35,728 nucleotides of DNA from a virus, in the IMG/VR virus record IMGVR_UViG_3300044986_000039, positions 1-35,728 of that record. One strand, written 5' to 3'. Below, piece after piece: positions 25,715 through 31,730 of this stretch. Made by a program: the position numbers and the translations under genes. Numbering within the stretch: the stretch's first letter is position 1; the number at the start of each line of letters is the position of its first letter. The notes under the pieces are model-generated. The model saw only the letters and a list, made by a program, of their open reading frames with translations, did no database searches and was not told where the DNA came from.

Positions 25715-27691
25715 TTAACCCTTGGCTAGTCCGTAGCGCCTGTTGTAGCCCACATCAGTCTTGAGTGGGATGCCGGGGAGGTACGGCACAGGCGCGACCA
25801 TCTGCGCGAAGACCCAAGTCTTCGCGTCCTCCGCCTCTTCTTCAGGCACTACGGCAATCAGTTCGTCATGCACCGTGCCTACCAAAGGGTACTTCTTCGC
25901 AACCCTTAGCATTCCATCGGTCATCACGCACCGCGCCGTGCCCTGGACAATGTTGTTGGTGACCTTGCCGCCGTACAAACTGACGCGCTTGTTGCCATCA
26001 GCGTAGGTCCAAACGACCTTGCCACCATCGCCCTTGTCCGGGCGGAGATCAGGATACCGCATCGCCATACCGCTTGGCAAGATGATTTGCTCCTTGCGGA
26101 AGGTGATGCACTTGTGCGTGTACTCCTTGCCCTTGTACAGGCTGTACTCGATGAGTTCCTGGCACAGGTTCCAGAACGCCACCACGGGCTGCGAAGCGGC
26201 CCGGTACCTGTCGATGATGGCCTTGGCTGCGAGGCAGTGGATGGCCAGTTCCTTGTTCGTGCAGGTGTGCGGGATGCTCTCCATGCGCTTGATGTTGTCC
26301 TCCCAGGACAGGAAGCGGTCTACATCAGCGGCTGTCACGCCCAGGGTCTTGGCGTCCTTTATGGTGTAGCGCAGGGGTGCTGCGCCCAGGAACCCGGTGA
26401 GAAGCTGCGCAGCGAACGACGCCCACCCCAACTGGTAGCCTGCGCCAAGCAGCGCAGATTTGGCGGACTGCCTCTCTACTGGGTGGCTGTCCTTGTTCAT
26501 GCCAGGGATGTTGAACATCTGTGCGCCGAAGGCGGCATACGGGTCACCACCGGCACGGAACACGTCTAGTAGAGCCTCGTTATCCGAAAGAACCGCGAGG
26601 ACACGGGGCTCGATCTGCGAAAGGTCACCAGCAACCAGTACGTGCCCCTGCGGGGCCATGATGGAGTTTCGGAGGAAGCTGCCACGTTTCAAGTTCTGCA
26701 TGTTGATGGCGCTGCCCTTGCTTGCCGTCCACCGGCCAGTGCCTGCGCCGAAGTAACTCAGCGGGACCGGTAACCGGCCACGATGTGCGATGTCCAGAAA
26801 ACGCTGCGCTCGCGTACGCTCGCTTGTTGACTTAACTTTGAGGCGTGCTTCACAGAGTAGTGCAACATCTTCCCTGTCCCCGTTGATAAGCGACTGGAAG
26901 AGGGCATCGTTCTTAGCAAGCGCATAAGTTTCTTTACCTGTCGTTTTGCTAACTTTCTTTGGCGGCTCCACGCCAAGCTCTCGGAGTGCTTCAGCAAACT
27001 GTTCGTTTGAAGCAAGCGAAGCCTCATCCACGCCGAGCCTATGTAGTAGTCCTTCACGGGCGTTCCTTTCGTCTTCGATAGCCTTGCTCAGCATCTCCTT
27101 GTCGAGTTCCAGCAGCGGCCTTGTGTACATCTTGAGTGTCATGTCGATGAGGCGCAACTCCTTGGCAGGGTAGCCAGGAAGCAGCCGGTCGAAGATGCCC
27201 TCGCACAGCACTACATCGTGGGCGCAGTACTGCGCCAACTCGTCTTCCACTGCCTCACTGATCTCGTCCAGCATCCCGTCTGTGCTGTGCACCGCCTGAC
27301 CCTTGGGCGGTAGCCCGAAGTCTTCAGCGAGCTTGGCCAGACTGTTGCCGACCTCGATGCCGCGCAGCGCACGAGCCATGCTCAGGGTGTCGAAGATAAA
27401 GGCGGGTTGAATGCCGTAGCGCCAGGAGAGGATCGTCACATCGAACTGGGCGTTGTGTGCCAGCACCGCCGTCGTTGACCAGTCGATCTGTTCAGCCCAC
27501 TCTGCGATGGCTTCGCCGCGAACCCACATGGGATAGGCGTCCTCGCCTACCTCTTTCCAGCACAACCCCCAAGCCTTGAAGCGGGGGTCGCGTACATATT
27601 CTTCCGTGGTCATCTTGGAGAGGGTGTATTCCCGTCTGTCCCACGCCGTTTCAAAGTCAATAACCAGCACCCTCTTGAAAGGTAGGTTCAA
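25715..27691 (-). CDS. family A DNA polymerase with 3'-5' exonuclease
   Basis: 658 residues from a TTG that overlaps the previous stop (ATTGA), with AGGAGA 8 bases upstream inside that gene. The exonuclease domain has IDFET (D12, E14), AHNAQFD (N80, D84) and YCAHD (D159). The polymerase domain has GRWTASKG (about 319), motif A AGDLSQIEPRVLA (D356, E361), motif B RQSAKSALLGAGYQLGW (R407, K411, Y419) and motif C TVHDEL (H608, D609, E610). All catalytic residues are present, so it should be an active replicative polymerase of the T7/PolA type, without a 5'-3' exonuclease domain. No thioredoxin-binding insert is evident. It works with the primase, helicase and SSB encoded downstream. Confidence 0.93.
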   Translation of the reverse strand: MNLPFKRVLVIDFETAWDRREYTLSKMTTEEYVRDPRFKAWGLCWKEVGEDAYPMWVRGEAIAEWAEQIDWSTTAVLAHNAQFDVTILSWRYGIQPAFIFDTLSMARALRGIEVGNSLAKLAEDFGLPPKGQAVHSTDGMLDEISEAVEDELAQYCAHDVVLCEGIFDRLLPGYPAKELRLIDMTLKMYTRPLLELDKEMLSKAIEDERNAREGLLHRLGVDEASLASNEQFAEALRELGVEPPKKVSKTTGKETYALAKNDALFQSLINGDREDVALLCEARLKVKSTSERTRAQRFLDIAHRGRLPVPLSYFGAGTGRWTASKGSAINMQNLKRGSFLRNSIMAPQGHVLVAGDLSQIEPRVLAVLSDNEALLDVFRAGGDPYAAFGAQMFNIPGMNKDSHPVERQSAKSALLGAGYQLGWASFAAQLLTGFLGAAPLRYTIKDAKTLGVTAADVDRFLSWEDNIKRMESIPHTCTNKELAIHCLAAKAIIDRYRAASQPVVAFWNLCQELIEYSLYKGKEYTHKCITFRKEQIILPSGMAMRYPDLRPDKGDGGKVVWTYADGNKRVSLYGGKVTNNIVQGTARCVMTDGMLRVAKKYPLVGTVHDELIAVVPEEEAEDAKTWVFAQMVAPVPYLPGIPLKTDVGYNRRYGLAKG

Positions 27692-27966
27692 TGTTTAGTC
27701 TCCTCGTTGTTGCTCTTGAATGTGTCCGCAAACACTTCCGCTGATGCGCGGACGATGGACGCAGACTCAATAAAGCTGGCGTTCAGCCCCATCGTGGTCA
27801 GATACCCATCGGCACTGGCCACCACCAGGACACCTTGCGTGTCCTCTTCGACGAACGTGCGCAGGATCAGCTTGATGGCCTTGATCAGCGCCTTCTGCTG
27901 ATCGTCCGGCATCGCCGCTATCTGCGCATCCATCCTGGCGTAGTACGCCTTGTCGTCTTCACTCAT
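27688..27966 (-). CDS. small acidic protein, unknown function
   Basis: 92 residues from the ATG at 27966, with AGGAGAGGTA directly before it; an ATG at 27981 lacks such a site. It begins SEDDKAYYARMDAQIAAMPD, is helical in its first half and has a short beta segment (GVLVVASADGYLT) in the second. It overlaps the VRR-NUC gene by 8 bases, and its last codons carry the ribosome binding site and overlapping start (ATTGA) of the polymerase gene. That makes it a likely translational-coupling partner. No family is recognised. Confidence 0.7.
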   Translation of the reverse strand: MSEDDKAYYARMDAQIAAMPDDQQKALIKAIKLILRTFVEEDTQGVLVVASADGYLTTMGLNASFIESASIVRASAEVFADTFKSNNEETKH

Positions 27967-28261
27967 TACCTCTCCTAGCATGCAGCCACTCCTGTAGTTG
28001 GTTGATGTTGTCTTCGTTGATCACGAAGGTCGTTCCTCCTGCGGCCTTTATCTTGGCCATCTCAGCCTCTTGTAGGGCTGTGGTTTTCCCCTTGCCTGCC
28101 TTGGCTTCCACCGAGAAGAAGTGTCCGCCGATGCAGCAGAGGAAGTCGGGCACACCTGCGTGGCCGTAGCCACTGCCGATGGGCATCGCGTAGTAAGCGC
28201 CTGTCTTTTCCAAGATCGCCTTGATCTTGTCTTTGACCTTGCGCTCAGGTGTCGCGGCCAT
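27959..28261 (-). CDS. VRR-NUC nuclease (Holliday-junction-resolvase-like)
   Basis: 100 residues, with AGGAG 6 bases before the ATG. The VRR-NUC form of the PD-(D/E)XK nuclease is clear: an N-terminal E (TPERKVK), GVPDFL (D39), VEAK (E52, K54) and a following helix with Q64 (TTALQEAEMAKI). The chain has the usual length for stand-alone phage members. Such enzymes resolve branched DNA during replication or packaging. It opens the polymerase sub-operon and follows a 159-base gap with inverted repeats that may hold regulatory signals. Confidence 0.88.
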   Translation of the reverse strand: MAATPERKVKDKIKAILEKTGAYYAMPIGSGYGHAGVPDFLCCIGGHFFSVEAKAGKGKTTALQEAEMAKIKAAGGTTFVINEDNINQLQEWLHARRGNE

Positions 28262-28420
28262 GTCTGCTCCTGTATTTGGGTAAGGGGGTGATGCAGATTC
28301 CTAGCCCCCTTGGTCTAGGTGTGGAGGTCTTGCGCAGCCATTTACTGAGGCGACACTGCGCAAGGGCAAAGATGGGTTGCATCTGCAAGGCGTGCCATCG
28401 TTACCTAACCAACGCGCCGC
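28262..28420. other. non-coding gap with two inverted repeats
   Basis: No credible gene lies here. It holds AAGGGGG (28282-28288) pairing with CCCCCTT (28305-28311), and CTTGCGCAG (28329-28337) pairing with CTGCGCAAG (28356-28364, 18-base spacer). A short palindrome TTGCATCTGCAA follows at 28377-28388. No T run follows either stem, and no convincing -10/-35 pair was found. It is probably a transcription or processing control region between the small-gene group and the replication core. Confidence 0.45.
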
Positions 28421-28759
28421 CTATGATTTCTTTGCTTCTTCTGTTTCGATGAGTTTGTCGATGTAGTGACGCGCCTTCTTCAGGTCTTGTATGCCGCCCT
28501 TCAGTCGCCATCGGCTGAGGTACTTGACGGCGTTGCCGTCCAGGTAGCCAAGATTCCAGTCAAGGATAACGTCCCAGGTTTCGTGCTTGAACTGCTTGTA
28601 GTGTGAGCCTCCTTCTTGACGCGCATTTGCTCGTAGTAGGCTTTCTCCTGCCTCGATGTCCTTATCGTCTGATCGTCCCGGTTCGGGTTGTTGTGTAGTC
28701 CCAGTCTTAAATCTTCCGTCGTTCCCACGGTCGTAAAGCGTGTTCCACAAGTCTGACAC
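28421..28759 (-). CDS. DUF3310 protein
   Basis: 112 residues from a GTG with AGGAGA five bases upstream. The DUF3310 domain fills residues 50-108: GGSHYKQ, then W-D-V-I, GNAVKYLSRWRLKGG and DLKKARHYIDKL. This domain is common in phages, sometimes fused to or next to nucleotide-metabolism genes, and its function is not settled. The first 49 residues are polar and probably disordered. They are encoded in the same DNA as the tail of the zinc-ribbon gene in another frame (259 bases of overlap). Confidence 0.85.
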   Translation of the reverse strand: MSDLWNTLYDRGNDGRFKTGTTQQPEPGRSDDKDIEAGESLLRANARQEGGSHYKQFKHETWDVILDWNLGYLDGNAVKYLSRWRLKGGIQDLKKARHYIDKLIETEEAKKS

Positions 28760-28842
28760 TCGTATCTCCTTCGTTTCAGTCCACCAGTTGTGGTTCGGGT
28801 TTCAAGGGCTCGGCTATTGGCGCCGCACTCAGGGCATTGCAT
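28501..28842 (-). CDS. zinc-ribbon protein overlapping its neighbours
   Basis: 113 residues. The N-terminal 38 residues are a zinc ribbon: C3-P-E-C6, a basic strand (KRRRYE) and C29-x2-C32 followed by GTRFTT, close to the ribbon of NrdR-like and small phage zinc-finger proteins. Residues about 40-80 are basic and helical (QEKAYYEQMRVKKE). The final 33 residues are Ser/Thr-rich and look like a by-product of the DUF3310 frame. The start overlaps the winged-helix gene by 67 bases; GGAG lies about 10 bases upstream. It may bind nucleic acid. How much of the C-terminal half is meaningful is uncertain. Confidence 0.65.
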   Translation of the reverse strand: MQCPECGANSRALETRTTTGGLKRRRYECQTCGTRFTTVGTTEDLRLGLHNNPNRDDQTIRTSRQEKAYYEQMRVKKEAHTTSSSSTKPGTLSLTGILATWTATPSSTSADGD

Positions 28843-29195
28843 CTCAACAACTCCATGATCTTTATCTGCTTCTTCTTGGTTCGGTAGGCACGCTGCCGCT
28901 CGGCCTGCGTCTTCTTCTGACGCCGCTTGTCGGTGCCCTCACCAAGTTTGTAGATTTTCGCTAGATCACGGCCACGTGGGTCTTTCTCCCAGGCAGCAAT
29001 ATGGGCAGCGCCTGCGCGATGCAACTCCCTGGTGTATTGGCACACGGTCACGTAGTGCAGCCCGGTCATCTCCGCCAGTTCGGTGCAGGTGTACGTACCC
29101 TCCAGCAGCAGCTTGATTAGCTGCGCCTGCATGATGGCGTTGATCTTGATTTGTCGCTTACCCTTGGGGCTGGGCGGTGTCGGCACGTGTGTCAT
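28776..29195 (-). CDS. winged-helix DNA-binding protein
   Basis: 139 residues from the ATG at 29195, set by AGGAGAAAC six bases upstream. Residues 22-62 form an HTH of winged-helix type: LIKLLLEGTYTCTELAEMTG, then LHYVTVCQYTRELHRAG as recognition helix. A wing-like segment follows (AAHIAAWEKDPRGRDLAKIY). After residue 90 comes a very basic stretch (KRRQKKTQAERQRAYRTKKK). The last 22 residues are in a second frame over the zinc-ribbon start. It is a likely transcription regulator or DNA-architecture protein of the early region; targets are unknown. Confidence 0.8.
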   Translation of the reverse strand: MTHVPTPPSPKGKRQIKINAIMQAQLIKLLLEGTYTCTELAEMTGLHYVTVCQYTRELHRAGAAHIAAWEKDPRGRDLAKIYKLGEGTDKRRQKKTQAERQRAYRTKKKQIKIMELLRCNALSAAPIAEPLKPEPQLVD

Positions 29196-29427
29196 GTAGT
29201 TTCTCCTGTAGTTCTTTGACGCGCTCGTACGCACACACGTAGTGCTCAGGCCCCCATGCCCAGCAGCCTTCGGCATGGCTTCCGATGTGGTTGATGTAGT
29301 TGGCGATGTCGCGTGCCAGTTGGTCGCGGTCGATGGGCTGCGGGCCAGAAGAAGTGCTGATAGTAGTGTTGATAGTAGTTCCCCGCAGGTAGGCGTGGCA
29401 CTGCATGAGAAGTTTGATGTGGTTCAT
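29158..29427 (-). CDS. small phage protein, unknown function
   Basis: 89 residues from the ATG at 29427, which overlaps the preceding stop (ATGA); AAGGA lies 7 bases upstream. It starts NHIKLLMQCHAYLRG and carries RDQLARDIANYINH and CWAWGPEHYVCAYERVKELQ. The pattern of paired aromatic residues and two cysteines in the second half is distinctive, but I do not recognise the family. It overlaps the winged-helix gene by 38 bases, closing the coupled chain that begins at 30442. Confidence 0.7.
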   Translation of the reverse strand: MNHIKLLMQCHAYLRGTTINTTISTSSGPQPIDRDQLARDIANYINHIGSHAEGCWAWGPEHYVCAYERVKELQEKLHDTRADTAQPQG

Positions 29428-29627
29428 TGCCGATCCTTTATGTTGGACAGCCGCTGCCAAACCATCTCGGCTTCTTCAGGCGCCACCTCAGTTGAATTCT
29501 CAAACAGCGTGCCGTCTTCCATCATCTGTTTGATCCCGGCAACCAACTCATCGAGTTCTTCCTGAGTGCCCTCAAAGTTATCAAAGGCTCCTGGTGCAAA
29601 CACAATCTCAAGTTTCTTTTCCGTCAT
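29424..29627 (-). CDS. small acidic phage protein, unknown function
   Basis: 67 residues, ATGA-overlapped at both ends; GAGGAAAAA lies 4 bases upstream. It reads TEKKLEIVFAPGAFDNFEGT followed by QEELDELVAGIKQMMEDG. A short strand with 'FAPGAFD-FEGTQEELDEL' and an acidic helix recur in small phage proteins that I have seen annotated only as hypothetical. It is strongly acidic and might mimic DNA or bind a host enzyme, though nothing in the sequence proves this. Confidence 0.72.
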   Translation of the reverse strand: MTEKKLEIVFAPGAFDNFEGTQEELDELVAGIKQMMEDGTLFENSTEVAPEEAEMVWQRLSNIKDRQ

Positions 29628-29896
29628 GTCTTTTTCCTCAGTCGAAGTAGTTCGTCCAGCATGCGCTCCATCTGGTCTGCGGCGTGTAGGTGGAACGGGC
29701 TGATGGGGATGTTGCTTGCGAGGGTTCGCATCATGCCGATGGTGGTGCGGATGGAGCGTTCGGATACTTCCTGTCTTGGTTTGGGCTCCCTCGCCGCCTG
29801 TATCTGCGCCAGTATCTCGGCTCCGCGCTTGCGGTGGTACTCACGCTCTTCCTTGGTCTGCTTGGGCTTCTGGTTTGCGTTGTGGTCGCCGCTCAT
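29624..29896 (-). CDS. small charged helical protein, unknown function
   Basis: 90 residues from the ATG at 29896: it overlaps the stop of the secreted Rap1a-like gene (ATGA) and follows GGGGAG. An in-frame ATG at 29923 is less likely. The first half is polar and basic (KPKQTKEEREYHRKRGAEIL). The second is helical with a leucine-rich end (ADQMERMLDELLRLRKKT), suggesting a small coiled coil. No family is recognised. Its stop overlaps the next start. Confidence 0.65.
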   Translation of the reverse strand: MSGDHNANQKPKQTKEEREYHRKRGAEILAQIQAAREPKPRQEVSERSIRTTIGMMRTLASNIPISPFHLHAADQMERMLDELLRLRKKT

Positions 29897-30204
29897 ATCC
29901 CGCTCCCCTTCCGGCATGGCCACACAGCACGCATTGCCTGGGACGCCAAGAAGTCGGCAGACAAGTGCCTCTGCTCTGGCCTCGTTTCCAGATAGCGTTT
30001 AACCACATCGAGCGCCTGACCCAAGGTCACATCGCTTGGTGAGCAGAACAGAACCTTGTCGTTGGCATCATGGACGCCCGCCACATAGAACATGACCTGA
30101 GAAAGCCGCCCATCTCGAAGGCGCTCGTAGAGTTCGTTCCCGCTGAAGAACTGTGCCTGGGCGGGGCCGCAGACAAGCGCCAAGACTGCAATCCATTTCT
30201 TCAT
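29893..30204 (-). CDS. secreted Rap1a/Tai-like protein
   Basis: 103 residues from the ATG at 30204, overlapping the stop of the tiny membrane protein before it. Residues 1-18 (MKKWIAVLALVCGPAQA) are a clear signal peptide with an AQA cleavage site. The mature part begins QFFSGNELYERL and has YVAGVHDAND, a cysteine (FCSPSDVTLGQALDVV), ETRPEQRHLSADFL and a closing WPC. This is the pattern of the Rap1a/Tai fold, named for type VI secretion immunity proteins, with one probable disulfide. The protein should act in the periplasm. In a phage it might protect the infected cell from a competitor's toxin or block an envelope enzyme; neither is shown here. Confidence 0.75.
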   Translation of the reverse strand: MKKWIAVLALVCGPAQAQFFSGNELYERLRDGRLSQVMFYVAGVHDANDKVLFCSPSDVTLGQALDVVKRYLETRPEQRHLSADFLASQAMRAVWPCRKGSGI

Positions 30205-30320
30205 ACCAACCCCCACAGGTAAGTCAGCAACATCATCAGCGTCACGAACGGGGCGAGGAACACCACGACCATGACGGTGATCAGCCAGTACAGGACGATG
30301 AATTCACCGAGCCGTTTCAT
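30201..30320 (-). CDS. tiny membrane protein (39 residues)
   Basis: The sequence is a short basic start (MKRLGEF) followed by an almost entirely hydrophobic stretch (residues 8-37, with WLITVMVVVFLAP and TLMMLLTYLWG), enough for one or two membrane passes. It is joined by ATGA overlaps to the genes on both sides. It is too short for length-based gene finders. The intact frame, the exact coupling and the hydrophobic character support a real gene. A holin-like or membrane-modifying role is conceivable; no homolog is recognised. Confidence 0.72.
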   Translation of the reverse strand: MKRLGEFIVLYWLITVMVVVFLAPFVTLMMLLTYLWGLV

Positions 30321-30442
30321 GTAAGCCACCCTGCCCAGTGCAGGAAGTACACCAGAGCGAAGAACAGGAAGGCCAGCGCCGCCAGCATGGCGGCAAGCCA
30401 GCCCAGTTCTTCGAGTCCATCGTCTTGATTGAGTCGATTCAT
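30317..30442 (-). CDS. tiny membrane protein (41 residues)
   Basis: ATG at 30442 with AGGAGAAA 7 bases upstream, the same leader type as neighbouring genes. The N-terminal 13 residues are polar and acidic (NRLNQDDGLEELG); the rest is one hydrophobic helix (WLAAMLAALAFLFFALVYFL) ending HWAGWLT. The plan predicts a single-pass protein. Its stop overlaps the start of the second tiny membrane protein. It leads the coupled cassette that continues to 29158. Function unknown. Confidence 0.75.
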   Translation of the reverse strand: MNRLNQDDGLEELGWLAAMLAALAFLFFALVYFLHWAGWLT

Positions 30443-30453
30443 GGGCTTTCTCC

Positions 30454-31257
30454 TCACTGCGGGACGGGGTAGATCAGCTTCTCAGGCTGCATCAGTTTGG
30501 CGATGGACTGTCCACGGCAGAACAACTGGATGGCACGCTGCACCTTCTTGGATGTCTCCAGGCGTCCTGCGCCGATCCACGCACCACCACCGGCCTGCAG
30601 CAGGTACTCGCGCAGACGGATGGCGGCGTTCTCTTGCGGGCCATTGATCTCGCCATGAGCCATGATCTCACCGAAGCGCTTGATCTTGTCTCGGGATTCG
30701 CCCGCTTGCTCAGCGCAGAAGTAGCACGCTGTGATTGCCGCAGTCGTCAGGAACCTACGCCGCTGCGTAGCAAGCGAGTGGGCAAAGCGCAGGGGCTCCG
30801 AATACTGCTCGATGTATTCCTGTATCTGTGCCACCGACTTCTGGTGCACATCACTACCCATGTTGCCTAGCAGCACACGCGCTATGGCCACGATGTTGCG
30901 GTCGATCCAACTCTCACCACCCGCGATCTGGATGGCGTCATGCGCCTGCCGTGGGATGTGTTGGTCGATCATCTGCGCAGCTAGGCGCGGCACGTTGCGC
31001 GTGACGAGGAAGGTCACGGGCTTGTTGTACACCGTCACAGCGAACAGGCGATGCTGCCCATCGGCTAGCGTGCCATCCTCGTAGAAGGCAAGGCCCTGAT
31101 GTGATACCTGCCAACGCCCTTCCGCCATGTCCTTGGCGTAGCGATGCGCGATGTCCTCACGCATATGGCGGTTGTTGGTGTTCTGCATCAGCCACTGGCG
31201 TGCCAGGGCAGGTGAGACTGAGATGTACTCGGTCACGATTTTTGCTTTTCTTGCCAT
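30454..31257 (-). CDS. DGQHR/ParB-like protein
   Basis: 267 residues; AGGAGAAAC lies 4 bases before the ATG. The N-terminal half carries NNRHMREDIAHRYAKDM, GRWQVSHQGLAFYEDG and LADGQHRL (66-70 DGQHR), the core of the ParB/sulfiredoxin-like fold seen in many phage proteins; that fold can bind nucleotides and DNA. The C-terminal half is helical with two cysteines (CYFCAEQAG). Proteins of this set are found in phage early regions and may act as nucleases or regulators. No clear helix-turn-helix like that of true ParB was seen, so a partition role is unlikely. Confidence 0.75.
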   Translation of the reverse strand: MARKAKIVTEYISVSPALARQWLMQNTNNRHMREDIAHRYAKDMAEGRWQVSHQGLAFYEDGTLADGQHRLFAVTVYNKPVTFLVTRNVPRLAAQMIDQHIPRQAHDAIQIAGGESWIDRNIVAIARVLLGNMGSDVHQKSVAQIQEYIEQYSEPLRFAHSLATQRRRFLTTAAITACYFCAEQAGESRDKIKRFGEIMAHGEINGPQENAAIRLREYLLQAGGGAWIGAGRLETSKKVQRAIQLFCRGQSIAKLMQPEKLIYPVPQ

Positions 31258-31267
31258 TTTGTTTCTC

Positions 31268-31420
31268 CTAAAAAAGTGCTGGTGGAAGTCCCGCCACCGG
31301 ATCGGGTTTGGGTTGTCTCTTTGGTTTGTATGGTTGGCCCTTCCACGTTGGGAAGGGCCACACTTTGGGCGGTGGGTCTAGTGCTTCTTTTGCACGTCGA
31401 GGGGCTTTGCGAGTAGCCAT
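31268..31420 (-). CDS. small proline-rich protein (50 residues)
   Basis: ATG at 31420, stop TAG at 31268-31270. The chain starts MATRKAPRRAKEA and runs through PPPKVWPFPTWKGQPYKPK to PVAGLPPALF. It overlaps the 53-residue gene by 43 bases in another frame, and its TAG forms the start of the TAGGAGAAAC leader of the DGQHR gene. A basic start followed by a proline/aromatic ligand-like stretch suggests a binding peptide. A 10-bp perfect hairpin sits inside it. There is no strong ribosome binding site, so it may depend on translation of the overlapping gene. Confidence 0.55.
   Translation of the reverse strand: MATRKAPRRAKEALDPPPKVWPFPTWKGQPYKPKRQPKPDPVAGLPPALF
31335..31360 (-). other. perfect hairpin inside a small gene
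   Basis: TGGCCCTTCC (31335-31344) pairs perfectly with GGAAGGGCCA (31351-31360) around a 6-base loop. It lies within the 50-residue coding region, 78 bases before the start of the DGQHR gene. No T run follows it. It could slow translation, stabilise mRNA or mark a processing site. Confidence 0.6.
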
Positions 31421-31539
31421 CGGTCACCCAGTTGTCGAACGCTCTTGACCCATTGGCGTTGGTTGTGGCGCTGTGTGTGGATGGGTACGTAGTCCACAGC
31501 AAACAACTGGCGCACCATCTTCAATGCTTTAGTTTTCAT
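31378..31539 (-). CDS. small conserved basic phage protein (53 residues)
   Basis: ATG at 31539 overlaps the stop of the preceding gene (ATGA). The protein reads KALKMVRQLFAVDYVP, then HTQRHNQRQWVKSVRQLGDR and WLLAKPL. The block 'F---VP-HTQRHN--W--SVR-LGD-WLLA' is one I recognise from short phage proteins that gene finders often miss. It is basic with a conserved His/Asn/Arg core, so it may bind nucleic acid. The function is unknown. Confidence 0.78.
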   Translation of the reverse strand: MKTKALKMVRQLFAVDYVPIHTQRHNQRQWVKSVRQLGDRWLLAKPLDVQKKH

Positions 31540-31730
31540 TCTGCTCTGTCCTCCTCTGTTCTCCCCACTTCTTCAATGTCAGTGATGTCCCAGTCAGCTT
31601 CGTCGGGATCGCCATCGACGTACTCCTCCAGGTTATTGAGGAGCTTGTCCGCTGCCTCATCTGCAGAGTAGGCGCTGACAACAACGGTGATGTAGGACTC
31701 GCGCCTGAGTTCGATCTCAAAGAACTTCAT
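31536..31730 (-). CDS. small acidic protein resembling DpnD/PcfM-type domains
   Basis: 64 residues, ATGA-overlapped at both ends. It starts MKFFEIELRRESYITVVVSA, followed by YSADEAADKLLNNLEE and a very acidic tail (DPDEADWDITDIEEV). A strand 'F-I-L-R-S-ITV-V-A-S-DEA' then a helix is the plan of the small DpnD-PcfM-like proteins found on mobile elements. The match is from recall and not close enough to be certain. It lies in a tight four-gene overlap chain between the 177-residue HTH protein and the DGQHR gene. Confidence 0.7.
   Translation of the reverse strand: MKFFEIELRRESYITVVVSAYSADEAADKLLNNLEEYVDGDPDEADWDITDIEEVGRTEEDRAE

Noticed and set aside
30454-31257. Plasmid partition function for the ParB-like protein
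   Set aside because: There is no ParA gene, no clear HTH of true ParB and no parS-like array; only the DGQHR core is shared.
31233-31502. 89-codon - strand frame
   Set aside because: Ser/Thr-rich with no motif; two other frames over the same DNA encode better supported small proteins (31268-31420 and 31378-31539).
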